This document shows positions 26,824-36,171 of a DNA stretch of 64,000 bases, one piece after another. The notes below the pieces were generated by a model, which was not told the origin of the DNA, did not search any database, and saw only the letters and a program-made list of their open reading frames with translations. The stretch spans positions 62,001 to 126,000 of the forward strand of contig NZ_BAAADJ010000006.1 in assembly GCF_039522365.1 (NCBI RefSeq), written 5' to 3'. The stretch is from Bacillus carboniphilus. Its GTDB lineage: Bacteria > Bacillota > Bacilli > Bacillales > JC228. How positions within the stretch are numbered: the first letter of the stretch is position 1; every line of letters starts with the position of its first letter. Position numbers and translations under genes: made by a program.

Positions 26824-27923
26824 TAGCCGTCCACCTCCCCAAGCACAATGTCAATGGCTCCGAGTATGGCAATTAAGTTGGCCATATTTTCGCCTTCCAA
26901 CAGCTTCGGTAAAATTTGTAGGTTGTAGAAGGAAGGCCTACGGAATTTTAATCGATACGGCTCTTTTTTCCCGTCGCTAGCAATATAGCAACCTATTTCT
27001 CCTCGAGGCGATTCGATTCTGACAAAGGCTTCTCCTTTTGGTGCCTTAATCATTCTTGGCACCTTACCCATAATCTCCCCGTCCTTTGGAAACTGTTCGC
27101 ACGCCTGTTCAATAATTTTAAGTGACTCTTCGATTTCAGCTAGGCGACATTGATAGCGCGCCCAAGCATCTCCGCCTTCTTGGGTCGGCACATCGAAATC
27201 GAAACGATCATAAATGGAGTAGGGTTCGTCTTTACGAAGATCCCATTTTACTCCTGTACAGCGAAGGTTTGCCCCGCTCAAGCTATAGTTGAGAGCGTCT
27301 TCCTTCGTATACTTTCCAACACCCATAACTCGGCTTTTAAAAATTTCATTACCAGTCACGAGCTTGTGGTAACCGTCGAGTTGCTCTCTCATATATGGTA
27401 CAAATTCTTTTACTTTCTCTAACCAGCCTTCTGGAGCATCCCACTTCACGCCTCCAACCCGCATGTAGTTGAAGGTGAGACGACCACCAGAGAGCTCATT
27501 CAGTAGATTGATAATCATTTCTCTTTCACGGAACGCATATAGAAATGGACTAACCGCTCCAATGTCCAGTAAGTATGTACCCCACCAAACCAAGTGACTG
27601 GCTACTCTTCCTAACTCCATCGCCAATACCCTCAGGTACTCGGCACGGTCCGGAATTTCATACCCTGCCATTGTCTCAACAGCGTGACAAAGGATGTAGT
27701 TGTTTGTCATAGCCGAAAGATAATCCATGCGATCCGTGTATGGAATGATTTGTGTATATTGTAGGTCTTCCGCTAGTTTTTCTGTTCCACGATGTAAATA
27801 GCCAATGACTGGCTTGGCCTCTTTGATGATTTCTCCATCAATCTTGATAACAAGACGAAATACACCGTGGGTACTAGGATGCTGGGGACCTACGTTTAAT
27901 AGCATTTCTTCTGTTCGTAACAT
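26823..27923 (-). CDS. nuoD: NADH-quinone oxidoreductase subunit D
   Basis: 366 residues of the 49-kDa-type subunit that forms the quinone site with NuoB. It has LNVGPQHPSTHGVFRLVIKIDGE at the N-terminus with the quinone-site His, GYLHRGTEKLAE, and ESPRGEIGCYIASDG. It is related to the large subunit of NiFe hydrogenases but lacks the cysteines that bind nickel. It begins two bases after nuoC. Confidence 0.96.
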   Translation of the reverse strand: MLRTEEMLLNVGPQHPSTHGVFRLVIKIDGEIIKEAKPVIGYLHRGTEKLAEDLQYTQIIPYTDRMDYLSAMTNNYILCHAVETMAGYEIPDRAEYLRVLAMELGRVASHLVWWGTYLLDIGAVSPFLYAFREREMIINLLNELSGGRLTFNYMRVGGVKWDAPEGWLEKVKEFVPYMREQLDGYHKLVTGNEIFKSRVMGVGKYTKEDALNYSLSGANLRCTGVKWDLRKDEPYSIYDRFDFDVPTQEGGDAWARYQCRLAEIEESLKIIEQACEQFPKDGEIMGKVPRMIKAPKGEAFVRIESPRGEIGCYIASDGKKEPYRLKFRRPSFYNLQILPKLLEGENMANLIAILGAIDIVLGEVDG

Positions 27924-27925
27924 CC

Positions 27926-29239
27926 CTACACCTCCACGTCATACGGCTCATAATCCTTGCGGAGGGGGTATCCTACCCAGTCCTCTCCAAGAAAAATTCT
28001 GTGCAATTTCGGGTGCCCGTTGAAACGGATTCCCAGTAAATCATAGGTCTCACACTCTGGCCAATTGGCCCCCGCCCAAAGCGGTGTAATCGACTCAACT
28101 TCTGGTTGCTCCCGATCCACTTTTACCTTTAACGCTACTGATTGCTTATTTGTAAAAGAATACAGATGCGAATAGACTTCCATATGTGATTCAAAGTCTG
28201 TTCCATGAAGGTCAGAAAGAAACTCAAAGTGTAGGTCTGGATGTGTTTTTAGACATTGAGCGATTTTAAAGTAGCTTTCCTTGGTTGCGACCAATGTTGG
28301 AACATCTTTCGAAAGTTCATTTATATACGATTCTTCTAGCTGATTTGGACCCAGCTCTTTTTCAATGATGGCTACATATTTATCTAGGAACTTTTGCTGC
28401 GGTGATGGTTCTTTTGGGGTCTCATCCTCTTCTGGGGTGTCGGTTGTATTGGCTCTCGCTTTTGCAGCAGCTGCGGCTTTTGCTTTCGCCTTAGCTTTGG
28501 CGGCTGCGATGGCTTTGGCTTTTTCATCATCCGTTGAGCTTCCAGACTCGCCTCCGTCTTGCTTGGCTTTGGCGGCTGCCTTCGCTTTCGCAGCTGCTGC
28601 CGCTTTTGCTTTCGCTGCAGCTATCGCTTTGGCCTTGGCGTCGTCATCTGAGCTACCCTCTTCTGCTTCCTTCTGCTTCTTTCTGGCAAGAGCAGCGGCT
28701 TTTGCTTTCGCAGCTGCTGCGGCTTTGGCCTTCGCATCGTCATCCGAGCTACCTTCTCCTGCTTCTTCCCGCTTCTTTTTGGCAAGAGCTGCTGCTTTCG
28801 CTTTTGCAGCGGCGGCAGCTTTGGCTTTGGCAGCAGCGGCAGCCTTGGCCTTCGCGTCTTCTAGATTTTTTTCCGCAGGTTCCTCAGGAGACGCAGCCTC
28901 TGCTTCCTCCGTCTTGGATTCTTCTGAAGAAGGGTCGGTTTCTGTTGCAGGCTCACTAGTTTCCACTTCTACATCCGTTTCGCTTGCATTGCTCTCTTCA
29001 GACTGATTTTCCATGTTGGTATCAGCTTTTTCAGTGGTACTGGAAGCCTCCGCTTCAGCTACCTCTACTTTTTGCTCTTCTTTTTCCGAATCAGTTTCTA
29101 CCTTATTATTGTCAGCGCTTTCAGCGTTAGCTTGGGCTTCCAGCGCTTTTTTCTCTTCTCTCTTCTTTTTCGCAGCGGCTTTGGCTTTTTCCACTGCTTC
29201 TCTCTTTAATTCTTCTAAACTTTTATTTTCCTCTGACAC
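27926..29239 (-). CDS. nuoC: NADH-quinone oxidoreductase subunit C with long Ala/Lys-rich extension
   Basis: 437 residues from a GTG. The NuoC (30-kDa) domain is only the C-terminal 160 residues, from about 278: KFLDKYVAIIEKELG, WAGANWPECETYDLLGIRF, HRIFLGEDWVGYPLRKDYEP. The first 277 residues are a low-complexity, charged extension: an acidic stretch rich in Glu, Ser and Thr (about 40-125), then several Ala/Lys blocks of the AKAKAAAAAKAKA type broken by EEAGEGSSDDD. Such extensions occur in NuoC of other bacilli. They are probably a long helical or disordered arm; its role is unknown. Confidence 0.93.
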   Translation of the reverse strand: MSEENKSLEELKREAVEKAKAAAKKKREEKKALEAQANAESADNNKVETDSEKEEQKVEVAEAEASSTTEKADTNMENQSEESNASETDVEVETSEPATETDPSSEESKTEEAEAASPEEPAEKNLEDAKAKAAAAAKAKAAAAAKAKAAALAKKKREEAGEGSSDDDAKAKAAAAAKAKAAALARKKQKEAEEGSSDDDAKAKAIAAAKAKAAAAAKAKAAAKAKQDGGESGSSTDDEKAKAIAAAKAKAKAKAAAAAKARANTTDTPEEDETPKEPSPQQKFLDKYVAIIEKELGPNQLEESYINELSKDVPTLVATKESYFKIAQCLKTHPDLHFEFLSDLHGTDFESHMEVYSHLYSFTNKQSVALKVKVDREQPEVESITPLWAGANWPECETYDLLGIRFNGHPKLHRIFLGEDWVGYPLRKDYEPYDVEV

Positions 29240-29241
29240 GA

Positions 29242-29754
29242 TTACCTCACCTTCTTCCCGGTTTTAGCCTCGTATCTTATTTTTTCTTTGAGTTTGTTAA
29301 TTCCATAAATTAATGCAGCCGGGTTGGGTGGACAACCTGGTATGTATATATCAACAGGTACGACCTGGTCCACTCCCTTCACGACGGAGTACGATTTGAC
29401 GTAAGGTCCACCTGCTGTGGCACACGATCCCATCGCAATCACCCATTTTGGTTCTGGCATCTGGTCATATAATCTTTTTACAACCGGAGCCATTTTTTTC
29501 GTCACCGTCCCAGAAACAATCATGACATCTGATTGACGTGGTGACGTTCTAAAAAAGGAACCAAAGCGGTCCAAGTCGTAGTGAGCACCACCGACTCCCA
29601 TCATTTCAATGGCGCAGCAAGCCAAACCGAAAGTCATTGGCCATAACGAATTGCTTCTTGCCCAGCCTTTAATTTGTTCTAGTGTAGAAAAAAATACATT
29701 CCGCTTGATTTCTTCTTCATCGAGCGGTGAGAATGCGTCTAATTTTACATCCAT
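29242..29754 (-). CDS. nuoB: NADH-quinone oxidoreductase subunit B
   Basis: 170 residues, the PSST-type subunit with cluster N2, which reduces quinone. The ligands are visible: the Cys pair in [11 protein letters not shown] (about 45), the Cys in [12 protein letters not shown] and the Cys in PGCPPNP. The ATG at 29754 is preferred over one seven codons upstream because GAAGGTG lies just ahead of it and MDVKLDAF fits the family length. It overlaps the end of nuoA by a few bases. Confidence 0.95.
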   Translation of the reverse strand: MDVKLDAFSPLDEEEIKRNVFFSTLEQIKGWARSNSLWPMTFGLACCAIEMMGVGGAHYDLDRFGSFFRTSPRQSDVMIVSGTVTKKMAPVVKRLYDQMPEPKWVIAMGSCATAGGPYVKSYSVVKGVDQVVPVDIYIPGCPPNPAALIYGINKLKEKIRYEAKTGKKVR

Positions 29755-30122
29755 TTCAACACCTTCTTTTTCCAAGCATAGATCAATCCGATAAGTAACA
29801 TGACAACAAAGATAAGCATTTCTATGAGGGCAAAAATTCCGAGCTCTTCATAGGCCACCGCCCATGGATATAAAAACACGGTTTCAACGTCAAATATGAC
29901 AAACATGAGGGCAAAGATGTAGTAGCGAACGTTAAATTGAACTCTTGAATCATGAAACGGATCAATCCCGCTTTCATAAGTTGTATACTTTGCTGGATTG
30001 GGTACGTTCGGTCTGAGGAGCTTCCCTAAGGTGAGTGCGACAACTGGAAGTAAAATCCCCACCAGCAAAAAGGCAAGAACGATTAAATAGTTATTTTCAT
30101 ACACGTGTAAGCTCAAGATCAT
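29745..30122 (-). CDS. nuoA: NADH-quinone oxidoreductase subunit A, first gene of nuo operon
   Basis: 125 residues, three TM helices. The conserved loop [26 protein letters not shown] and [12 protein letters not shown] are diagnostic. The ATG at 30122 directly abuts AGGAAGGG, too close for good initiation; a TTG two codons in (30116, giving [12 protein letters not shown]) has a seven-base spacing and the usual length, so it is probably the real start. Confidence 0.94.
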   Translation of the reverse strand: MILSLHVYENNYLIVLAFLLVGILLPVVALTLGKLLRPNVPNPAKYTTYESGIDPFHDSRVQFNVRYYIFALMFVIFDVETVFLYPWAVAYEELGIFALIEMLIFVVMLLIGLIYAWKKKVLKWM

Positions 30123-30178
30123 CCCTTCCTAATTGTTTAAAATTTTTGAATCGTTTTAATATTAGTAATTATGCTATC

Positions 30179-30184
30179 ATTATA
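30179..30184 (-). promoter_or_regulatory. -10 of the nuo operon promoter
   Basis: TATAAT on the minus strand, preceded by TGC, so it is an extended -10 (TGNTATAAT). No good -35 lies 17 bases upstream. It sits about 60 bases before nuoA. Confidence 0.5.
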
Positions 30185-30324
30185 GCAAAAATTTGGCAAA
30201 GAACTCTAGTAGATTTATATTTACTCTCATTTGTATGAAAGAGAACAGGTTTCTATCACTTTTTTTGGGGGTGGTGGGACTAGATATATGTTAATTATGT
30301 GGATTGTCAGTATACTAAGCAGCT

Positions 30325-30500
30325 TTGGTTTGGAGTTTCTGTTTTCTGTGCCAAATATTCCAAAAATATACAGAAACAGTACAAAAAGTTGAGTTTCTAT
30401 TCCGTTTTTACCAACAATTGTAAAATAGGGAACACAAACTTAGATTTCTGTTCTGTTTGTTCCAGTAATATCCAAAAATGGCACAGAAACCAGATATACC
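30325..30500. repeat. Three degenerate hairpin-like repeats upstream of the nuo promoter
   Basis: TTTCTGT-like words begin at about 30336, 30394 and 30445, and each is followed 30-45 bases later by a complement such as ACAGAAAC. The middle copy is strongly decayed. The only open frame here (30299-30565) is Lys/Asn/Cys-rich and has no ribosome site. Confidence 0.4.
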
Positions 30501-30664
30501 CCTCCGCATTACCTAAAATTTGTAAAAAAATAGCACAAGAACTTAAAACTCCGATTCCCATATGAAATAGAATCGACTTCAAATACTACTACCCTCCCAA
30601 TCTATCAATTTTTTGACAATTTTGTGAACTCTCCTGCATATGGTATAAAAAGGAGGTTTGTCTG

Positions 30665-30832
30665 ATGATTGGACTTTGGGGTGCCACAATTGGCGGCTTC
30701 TTGTTACTTCTTGCAGTAATTGGTGGATTTATTTATTTCATTCGTTTAGGTTTAAATGTGGAACAAGAAGAGGGAGAAATGGAAGTAAAAGAGCTTTTAC
30801 AGAACATGAAAGAAGAGGAAGCGAGGCCCTAG
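30665..30832 (+). CDS. Small single-span membrane protein, unknown
   Basis: 55 residues from an ATG with AAAAGGAGG eight bases upstream, a very strong site. One TM helix (about 2-27, IGLWGATIGGFLLLLAVIGGF) is followed by an acidic, probably cytoplasmic helix (NVEQEEGEMEVKELLQNMKEEEARP). No family is recognised. It converges with the ABC ATPase gene and shares the tetranucleotide CTAG with it as both stop codons. Confidence 0.6.
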   Translation: MIGLWGATIGGFLLLLAVIGGFIYFIRLGLNVEQEEGEMEVKELLQNMKEEEARP

Positions 30833-31608
30833 TAAGCGTGGGCTGCTTCCTCTTTTCTTTTTCCTTTTCCAACTGGTTTGGATTCCCATTCACCGATTGT
30901 ACATAGAACATCTTCGAGTGACATGGCATGGTCGGCTCTTTGCATCGCTTCATCAATCGTCCCAATGAATTTCAGTTCGCCTTGATTTAGGATTCCGATT
31001 CGGTTACACATGCGCAAGATTTCACCAGCATCATGAGTGGTATAGACGATGGTTTTGCCTTGTGCGGCTAAGCTTTGGATATAGCGATTGATTTCCCTTT
31101 TAGATTGAATGTCAATCCCGACAGTAGGCTCATCCATAATGAGGACATCGGGTTCATGAATTAACGAAACGGCAATGTTTAGTTTTCGCTTCATTCCCCC
31201 GGAAAGTGTAGACACCTTGTGACGCCACCTGTCTTTTAGGCCGACCTGCTCACACAATGCCAACAGGTAGCTCTTTTTAGCCTTCGGATTGGTCAATTTG
31301 CTCCAAAACTTCATGTTTTCCGCAACGGTTAGTTCTGGCCATAGTGCTAAGTCCTGTGGAACGTACCCTAGCTGTTTTCGAATATCTTTGGCTTGTTTTC
31401 GTACGTTTTTCCCATCGACCAGAATGGATCCTGATGTCGGCTGCAAGATGGTAGCCATGATGGATAGAAGTGTGGATTTACCTGCCCCATTGGGTCCAAT
31501 AAGCCCAAACACTTCTCCTCTTCCAATCGAGAATGTTAGCCCTCGTAATGACTCATGCTTCCCGTATTTTTTTCGAACCTCTTGAATCTCAATCAATTCG
31601 TCCACCAC
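30829..31608 (-). CDS. ABC transporter ATP-binding protein
   Basis: 259 residues with all ATPase motifs: Walker A GPNGAGKST (about 38), Q-loop GYVPQDLALWPELTV, signature LSGGMKRKLNIA, Walker B VLIMDEPTVGID and the switch His in TTHDAGE. It resembles the NatA/CcmA-type ATPases that drive ABC-2 exporters. It overlaps the permease gene by 20 bases and is the last gene of a four-gene operon. The substrate is unknown. Confidence 0.92.
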   Translation of the reverse strand: MVDELIEIQEVRKKYGKHESLRGLTFSIGRGEVFGLIGPNGAGKSTLLSIMATILQPTSGSILVDGKNVRKQAKDIRKQLGYVPQDLALWPELTVAENMKFWSKLTNPKAKKSYLLALCEQVGLKDRWRHKVSTLSGGMKRKLNIAVSLIHEPDVLIMDEPTVGIDIQSKREINRYIQSLAAQGKTIVYTTHDAGEILRMCNRIGILNQGELKFIGTIDEAMQRADHAMSLEDVLCTIGEWESKPVGKGKRKEEAAHAY

Positions 31609-32737
31609 TCTTTCTAATTGCCCCTAGGGTTATCACAATACCTATTGCTGTCCAAATCCACAGTGCTTCTTTTGTCCCTTGTAAAAATGAAGTGACGGGT
31701 GATACCATGGCGACTTTTTCTAAAGGCTGGTACAATTCTGCCACTGGGAAAAGGCTTCCGCCGAGTACAGATAATAAGCAGCCGATACTAAACGCAGTCA
31801 GATAGTAGGTTGCCTTATTTTTAAACAAGAGCGCTAAAGTTAAGCCGATGGTAAACGCAATCCAAATGAACCAGGTGACCCACCCATAGTTAGCTGGGTC
31901 GGTATCATTTACATACGCGTAAAGGATGACCGCTATCACTCCTTGTAGCATATGAATCGCCAGGTGAGCCCCTCCAACACCAACTAAGTAGGATCTCGTA
32001 CCACCTGAGGTAGTCATCATCCGGGACTGTATACTTCTATCCTTCGCAACCAGCAACCATTGAAATGAAGTAACAATCATAAGAAGTGTTACAAAGCTCC
32101 ATATGGACCAAAAGTGGATGGTTGAGCCAGTCTGGTCATTTTCAATGTTGCCACCATTGACATCGTACAGCTCATACTCAATCCCCATAAGAGGCTCTGG
32201 GTCCCAGTAGGAATCCGAATGCTGGTAAGCTTCTTTCCATACTTCATTAGCATCCATCTCTGGTTTTAACGATCCATAGTACTTTACAACGATATTGGCT
32301 GCCTTCATATTACTTGAAATTCTCGTAAGCTCACTTGCTAAAAGCTCTTGGACAATTCCATAACCGAAGGAGGAGGATGAGCTTTTTACAATAACCGTTC
32401 CATCCCGTTTTTCAGCTTTTAGTTGATCTTTTAACCCTTCTGTCAGGACAAAAATACTGTCTATTTCTCTTTGCAGGAGTTTTCTTTCAGCTTCTTCATG
32501 CCCCAACTCAAACACTTGTATTTCAGGTAAGCTCTGAAGGCGTTCGATAACCAAAGTAGATGTTTCTGTTTGATCCTCATCTACAATGGCTACAGGGATG
32601 GCTAGACCCTCCTGTGTTTCCTGGAAAAAGTCTGTTAAGAACCAGGTTAGTGCGAACGGTAACAGTAAGGTAATCAAAAGTTTGATTGGACTTTTACAGA
32701 ACCGCTTTAGTTGATGAATAAAAAGAGAGACAATCAT
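31589..32737 (-). CDS. ABC-2 type permease
   Basis: 382 residues: one N-terminal TM segment (about 17-36, PIKLLITLLLPFALTWFLTDF), a large extracytoplasmic domain (about 40-205, beginning IPVAIVDEDQTETS), and five or six TM segments in the C-terminal half. This is the layout of ABC-2 exporters of the YhgE/DrrB-like membrane group. It overlaps its partner permease by four bases and the ATPase gene by 20. The substrate cannot be inferred. Confidence 0.88.
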   Translation of the reverse strand: MIVSLFIHQLKRFCKSPIKLLITLLLPFALTWFLTDFFQETQEGLAIPVAIVDEDQTETSTLVIERLQSLPEIQVFELGHEEAERKLLQREIDSIFVLTEGLKDQLKAEKRDGTVIVKSSSSSFGYGIVQELLASELTRISSNMKAANIVVKYYGSLKPEMDANEVWKEAYQHSDSYWDPEPLMGIEYELYDVNGGNIENDQTGSTIHFWSIWSFVTLLMIVTSFQWLLVAKDRSIQSRMMTTSGGTRSYLVGVGGAHLAIHMLQGVIAVILYAYVNDTDPANYGWVTWFIWIAFTIGLTLALLFKNKATYYLTAFSIGCLLSVLGGSLFPVAELYQPLEKVAMVSPVTSFLQGTKEALWIWTAIGIVITLGAIRKSGGRID

Positions 32738-33945
32738 GACATCACCCTCCTTATTCTTAGCTTTTCTAAACCATACGCGAGTAAACTAAAACCGACTATG
32801 AAAATCCCAATGATTCCGATGATTTCGGTGAGCCCCTCTGACTCTGTGAGGATTAAAGAATACCCGTTCATAGCCCAATAGTTTGGGATAAAACTAGAAG
32901 CCGTTTCTAGCCAAACTGGTAGGTAAACTGGCGGTAAGATATGCCCTCCTAGTAAAAGGAAGAGCATCATGGCTAAGGCACTTCCTACGAGCAGTCCTTT
33001 TTCATTGGTAATGGCTGCTTCTATACATAGGAAGAAAGTGATAAATAAAAATCCAATGACCATTAAAAATAATGTGATGGTGAGAGAATTTGAGAATAGT
33101 TGAGACCAATGTAATACAGGGTAAAGTAAAGCTGTTTGCCCCCATACAATACATGAGGTTGCCAGGAGTCTTCCTTTGAACCGGTGGCTAGTTGTTACAC
33201 CAGAGATCAGGAGACGTTTGAGAAGCGTTTCATCAATAGAGGACCGTGTTAACCAAAGGGATGAAAATGCCCATATCATGATGATAGCAATCAAAACGGA
33301 GCCAGCATAATACTGTTTTAGGTCGGCCGTGTGTAATTCATCTACTTTTTCCTGCTCATATAAATCATTTCTTCCGAGAGCATGGAAGGTAAAGTCTACA
33401 ATACTACTGGTAAAAGCTTGTCTGATTAAATCTTTGGGTGCATCTGCTTCACGAAGATAGGCATCTACTGTATTGACCCCACTTTGTGCTGCTGAGATAA
33501 ACTGTGATGCACTTTCCATAAAATAACGGACCAGTTGAGATTGAAAAGGCCGCTGGGAGTTCCCAACGACCTTGACTGGTGTATTGATTCCAACAGCAAG
33601 ATCCTTGCTAAACTTCTCTGGAATGATCATGATAGCCGTTATTTCATTGTCCTCCAGTAGTTGAAATGCCTCTTCTTCTGTCATCATTTGTACTGAAAGC
33701 AAGGATTGAATGTGTTCTGCACTCGTCATATGTTCAATGATATAGCCTGTTTCCATGCTTTTTTCATGATCTACAATGGCAACTGGAATCGGATTTGCAT
33801 CTTCATCTGGTTTTACCACATTGATCACAACGAGGACCACACCAAAAGTGAGCAGAATAGGAACAAGGAAGCTTGCTAAAAGCAGCTTCCATTGTTTTAG
33901 AACACTTTTCAATTGTATGAGTAAAAGGGCTACTGTTTTCCCCAT
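32734..33945 (-). CDS. ABC-2 type permease
   Basis: 403 residues with the same layout as its neighbour: TM at about 17-42, an extracytoplasmic domain starting IPVAIVDHEKSMETG, then six TM segments. The shared start of that domain (IPVAIVD) shows the two permeases are paralogues that probably form a heterodimer over the single ATPase. It lies 19 bases after the gene for the large membrane-anchored protein, so the four genes look like one operon. Confidence 0.88.
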   Translation of the reverse strand: MGKTVALLLIQLKSVLKQWKLLLASFLVPILLTFGVVLVVINVVKPDEDANPIPVAIVDHEKSMETGYIIEHMTSAEHIQSLLSVQMMTEEEAFQLLEDNEITAIMIIPEKFSKDLAVGINTPVKVVGNSQRPFQSQLVRYFMESASQFISAAQSGVNTVDAYLREADAPKDLIRQAFTSSIVDFTFHALGRNDLYEQEKVDELHTADLKQYYAGSVLIAIIMIWAFSSLWLTRSSIDETLLKRLLISGVTTSHRFKGRLLATSCIVWGQTALLYPVLHWSQLFSNSLTITLFLMVIGFLFITFFLCIEAAITNEKGLLVGSALAMMLFLLLGGHILPPVYLPVWLETASSFIPNYWAMNGYSLILTESEGLTEIIGIIGIFIVGFSLLAYGLEKLRIRRVMS

Positions 33946-33964
33946 GGTTTACACCTACATTTAA

Positions 33965-35671
33965 TTAGAATCCACCAAATTGTCCCATCAATCCGTACAT
34001 CGCACTTTCTAGGTTATACATGATTTCTTCTGCTAACATCATAAGCTCTTGATCAGATAGCTCTGTTACGTTAACTCCACCATCTAGATTTGGAACGTCG
34101 ATTGATTTCTTGAATTCTGTTTTGTTATCTACGTTTAATGTTACAGTGAAGCTTTCGTAAGAATCACCTACATTAAATGTGAACACATAGTTTTGATTTG
34201 CGTAATCATCAGAAAGGTTAATGTCATAGTTTTCTTCTACTGTACCGTTTAAGAAGAAACCATCCATGCCTGCCATGATATTGCTACCAAGATCTAAGTC
34301 AAAGTTATGAACAGCATTTACTTCGCTGCCAGAAACCTTTTTATAATCTGAATCAATGGAGAACACGATATTTACAAGTTCCTCACCGTATTCTTTAGCG
34401 TTAACCGTGACGTCTACGTTTTGTTTACGCTCAGAACCTTTACCTTCGATTTCAGAAGTAATGGCGAAGAAACCAGATGTATCTTCTTCTCCTTTAACAC
34501 TTACCTTAAATTCTTTTTGTTGCTTACCATCATTGGTTACGTTGTACGTAGAAAGTACGAATTGTACTGTTTCGTAGCTGTCTGACGCTTCAAACATAAT
34601 TTCACGTTGTACGATTGTGTCGTCTGAATCAATCCAGATTGCAGATTGAATACCAGATTCTAATTGAATTTCATCTACAGAATTTGCAGCATCTTGTAAG
34701 CCAGCAACTAATTCAGCTTTTAACTCATCTGCAGGTAAAACATAGATCGTCGGATCACTTTCTAATTGTGCTTGTTCTACAATTAGCTCATAGCGTTTTG
34801 TAATGATATTTAGTAAGTTTTCATCCTTCGCAGCTGTGTTAAGGAAATCTGCTACAAGACTTTGTACTTCTTCTTCTGAAAGAGTAAGTGTAATTTTGTC
34901 TGCTTTTACATTGACACCATTTACACTAACTTTTTGACCATCTTCACGAGTAAAGTTCTCTTCCGCTAACTTATCGATTAGAAGTTTACCGTACGTTTCT
35001 TTTAATGCTGCTTTTTCGTCATCTGTTAGTTTAAGATCACTTAGTTTAATAGTATCTAAGTTTAGTGTTTCTGGACCGATGTAGTAAGGGTCCATACGAC
35101 GCATGAATTCACCGAATTGAGTTGTATCCATGAAAAGGAAATCAGAGTAAGCTAATGGCACGCGAAGACCTAATTTGTCCCCGTCTTGAACTACTTCTGC
35201 ATCAGCTAGCGTATTTCCTTGTAATTCCACACCAATTTTTGCATAGTTCTTGTTGTTGTTAAGATCTGACATCGAATCCACAGAGATGTTGATTTGGTCT
35301 AGAAGACCTTGCACCATCATAAGTGTTGGATCTGGCGTGTCTAATTGAACATCAAAGTTTCCACTAATGTCAGTTTCAGACGTATATGGCTCATTTTCCA
35401 TACGTTCTTGCATTTCAAATACATCGCCATACAAACTATTAAAGTCTTCTTGCGCTTGCGTAAATGATTTATATTCAGCTTGCAAATATGCTTCCTTCGG
35501 AGATTTATTTGACATAAATCCGTAAACTACAATTGAAGAAACCAATACAACCGCTGCTATTACGGAACCGATTAACCATTTCTTTGAAACTGGTTTGGGT
35601 CCGCTGTTTGGAGCTGTTTCTAGTCCAGCTGCCACTTCCTGTCTTGTCTGGTTTTGATTTTCGTTACTCAC
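33965..35671 (-). CDS. Large membrane-anchored extracellular protein, unknown family
   Basis: 568 residues. A polar cytoplasmic N-terminus is followed by one TM helix (about 31-52, LIGSVIAAVVLVSSIVVYGFM); the remaining 510 residues are acidic and presumably outside. They contain paired halves of beta-rich character (NISGNF-like DISGNFDVQL, GVELQGNTLADAEVVQ, VSVKGEEDTSGFF, DVTVNAKEYGEELVNIVF). I recognise no motif beyond a resemblance to uncharacterised bacillar proteins of this size. It is first in the operon with two ABC-2 permeases and an ATPase, so it may be an export partner or a regulator of the transporter. Confidence 0.7.
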   Translation of the reverse strand: MSNENQNQTRQEVAAGLETAPNSGPKPVSKKWLIGSVIAAVVLVSSIVVYGFMSNKSPKEAYLQAEYKSFTQAQEDFNSLYGDVFEMQERMENEPYTSETDISGNFDVQLDTPDPTLMMVQGLLDQINISVDSMSDLNNNKNYAKIGVELQGNTLADAEVVQDGDKLGLRVPLAYSDFLFMDTTQFGEFMRRMDPYYIGPETLNLDTIKLSDLKLTDDEKAALKETYGKLLIDKLAEENFTREDGQKVSVNGVNVKADKITLTLSEEEVQSLVADFLNTAAKDENLLNIITKRYELIVEQAQLESDPTIYVLPADELKAELVAGLQDAANSVDEIQLESGIQSAIWIDSDDTIVQREIMFEASDSYETVQFVLSTYNVTNDGKQQKEFKVSVKGEEDTSGFFAITSEIEGKGSERKQNVDVTVNAKEYGEELVNIVFSIDSDYKKVSGSEVNAVHNFDLDLGSNIMAGMDGFFLNGTVEENYDINLSDDYANQNYVFTFNVGDSYESFTVTLNVDNKTEFKKSIDVPNLDGGVNVTELSDQELMMLAEEIMYNLESAMYGLMGQFGGF

Positions 35672-36171
35672 AGGAGCTCCTCCTTTTTATCTATAAAACT
35701 TTTGAAACACATTTGTAATATTTGCGCACTAGACTATACTACTCTATCTGCTTATAAATTTCCATATATTTAGCAAATTATATAAGAAATTGTTGAAAAA
35801 TAAGTTAAAAGGCCTAACAAACTGGCTTTTTCTCTATTTATAGGTCAATTTTACCTTGGTTGTTGTTGGATATGGAGGATAATAATTGTTACAAAAATGT
35901 TACAAGAGGAGGCCTGTCTATTACTCTTTACACTATATTAGCGGGTGGGGTGGAACATTCCAGAATTGTGGTGGGAATAAATGGTGGGGGTGTTTATGGA
36001 AAGCCGGTTATGGGGTTGGGTGGATCGGCGGTTAGGGATGAGCGTGAAATTGGGTCTGTAGGGAATTGTAGCCGGTTTTTGTTAATGGAAGGGCCGGTTG
36101 GTGGGTGTGGTGGTTTAACAATGCTGAGGATGGGGCACTTTGAGTATATTTTTGGTGGATGGTGTACCTGG

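Noticed and set aside
28365-29006. Plus-strand Ala-rich open frames opposite nuoC
   Set aside because: They are the complement of the Ala/Lys-rich codons of NuoC and have no ribosome site.
30299-30565. 88-codon Cys/Lys/Asn-rich frame
   Set aside because: No ribosome site, and it runs over degenerate hairpin-like repeats; no family features.
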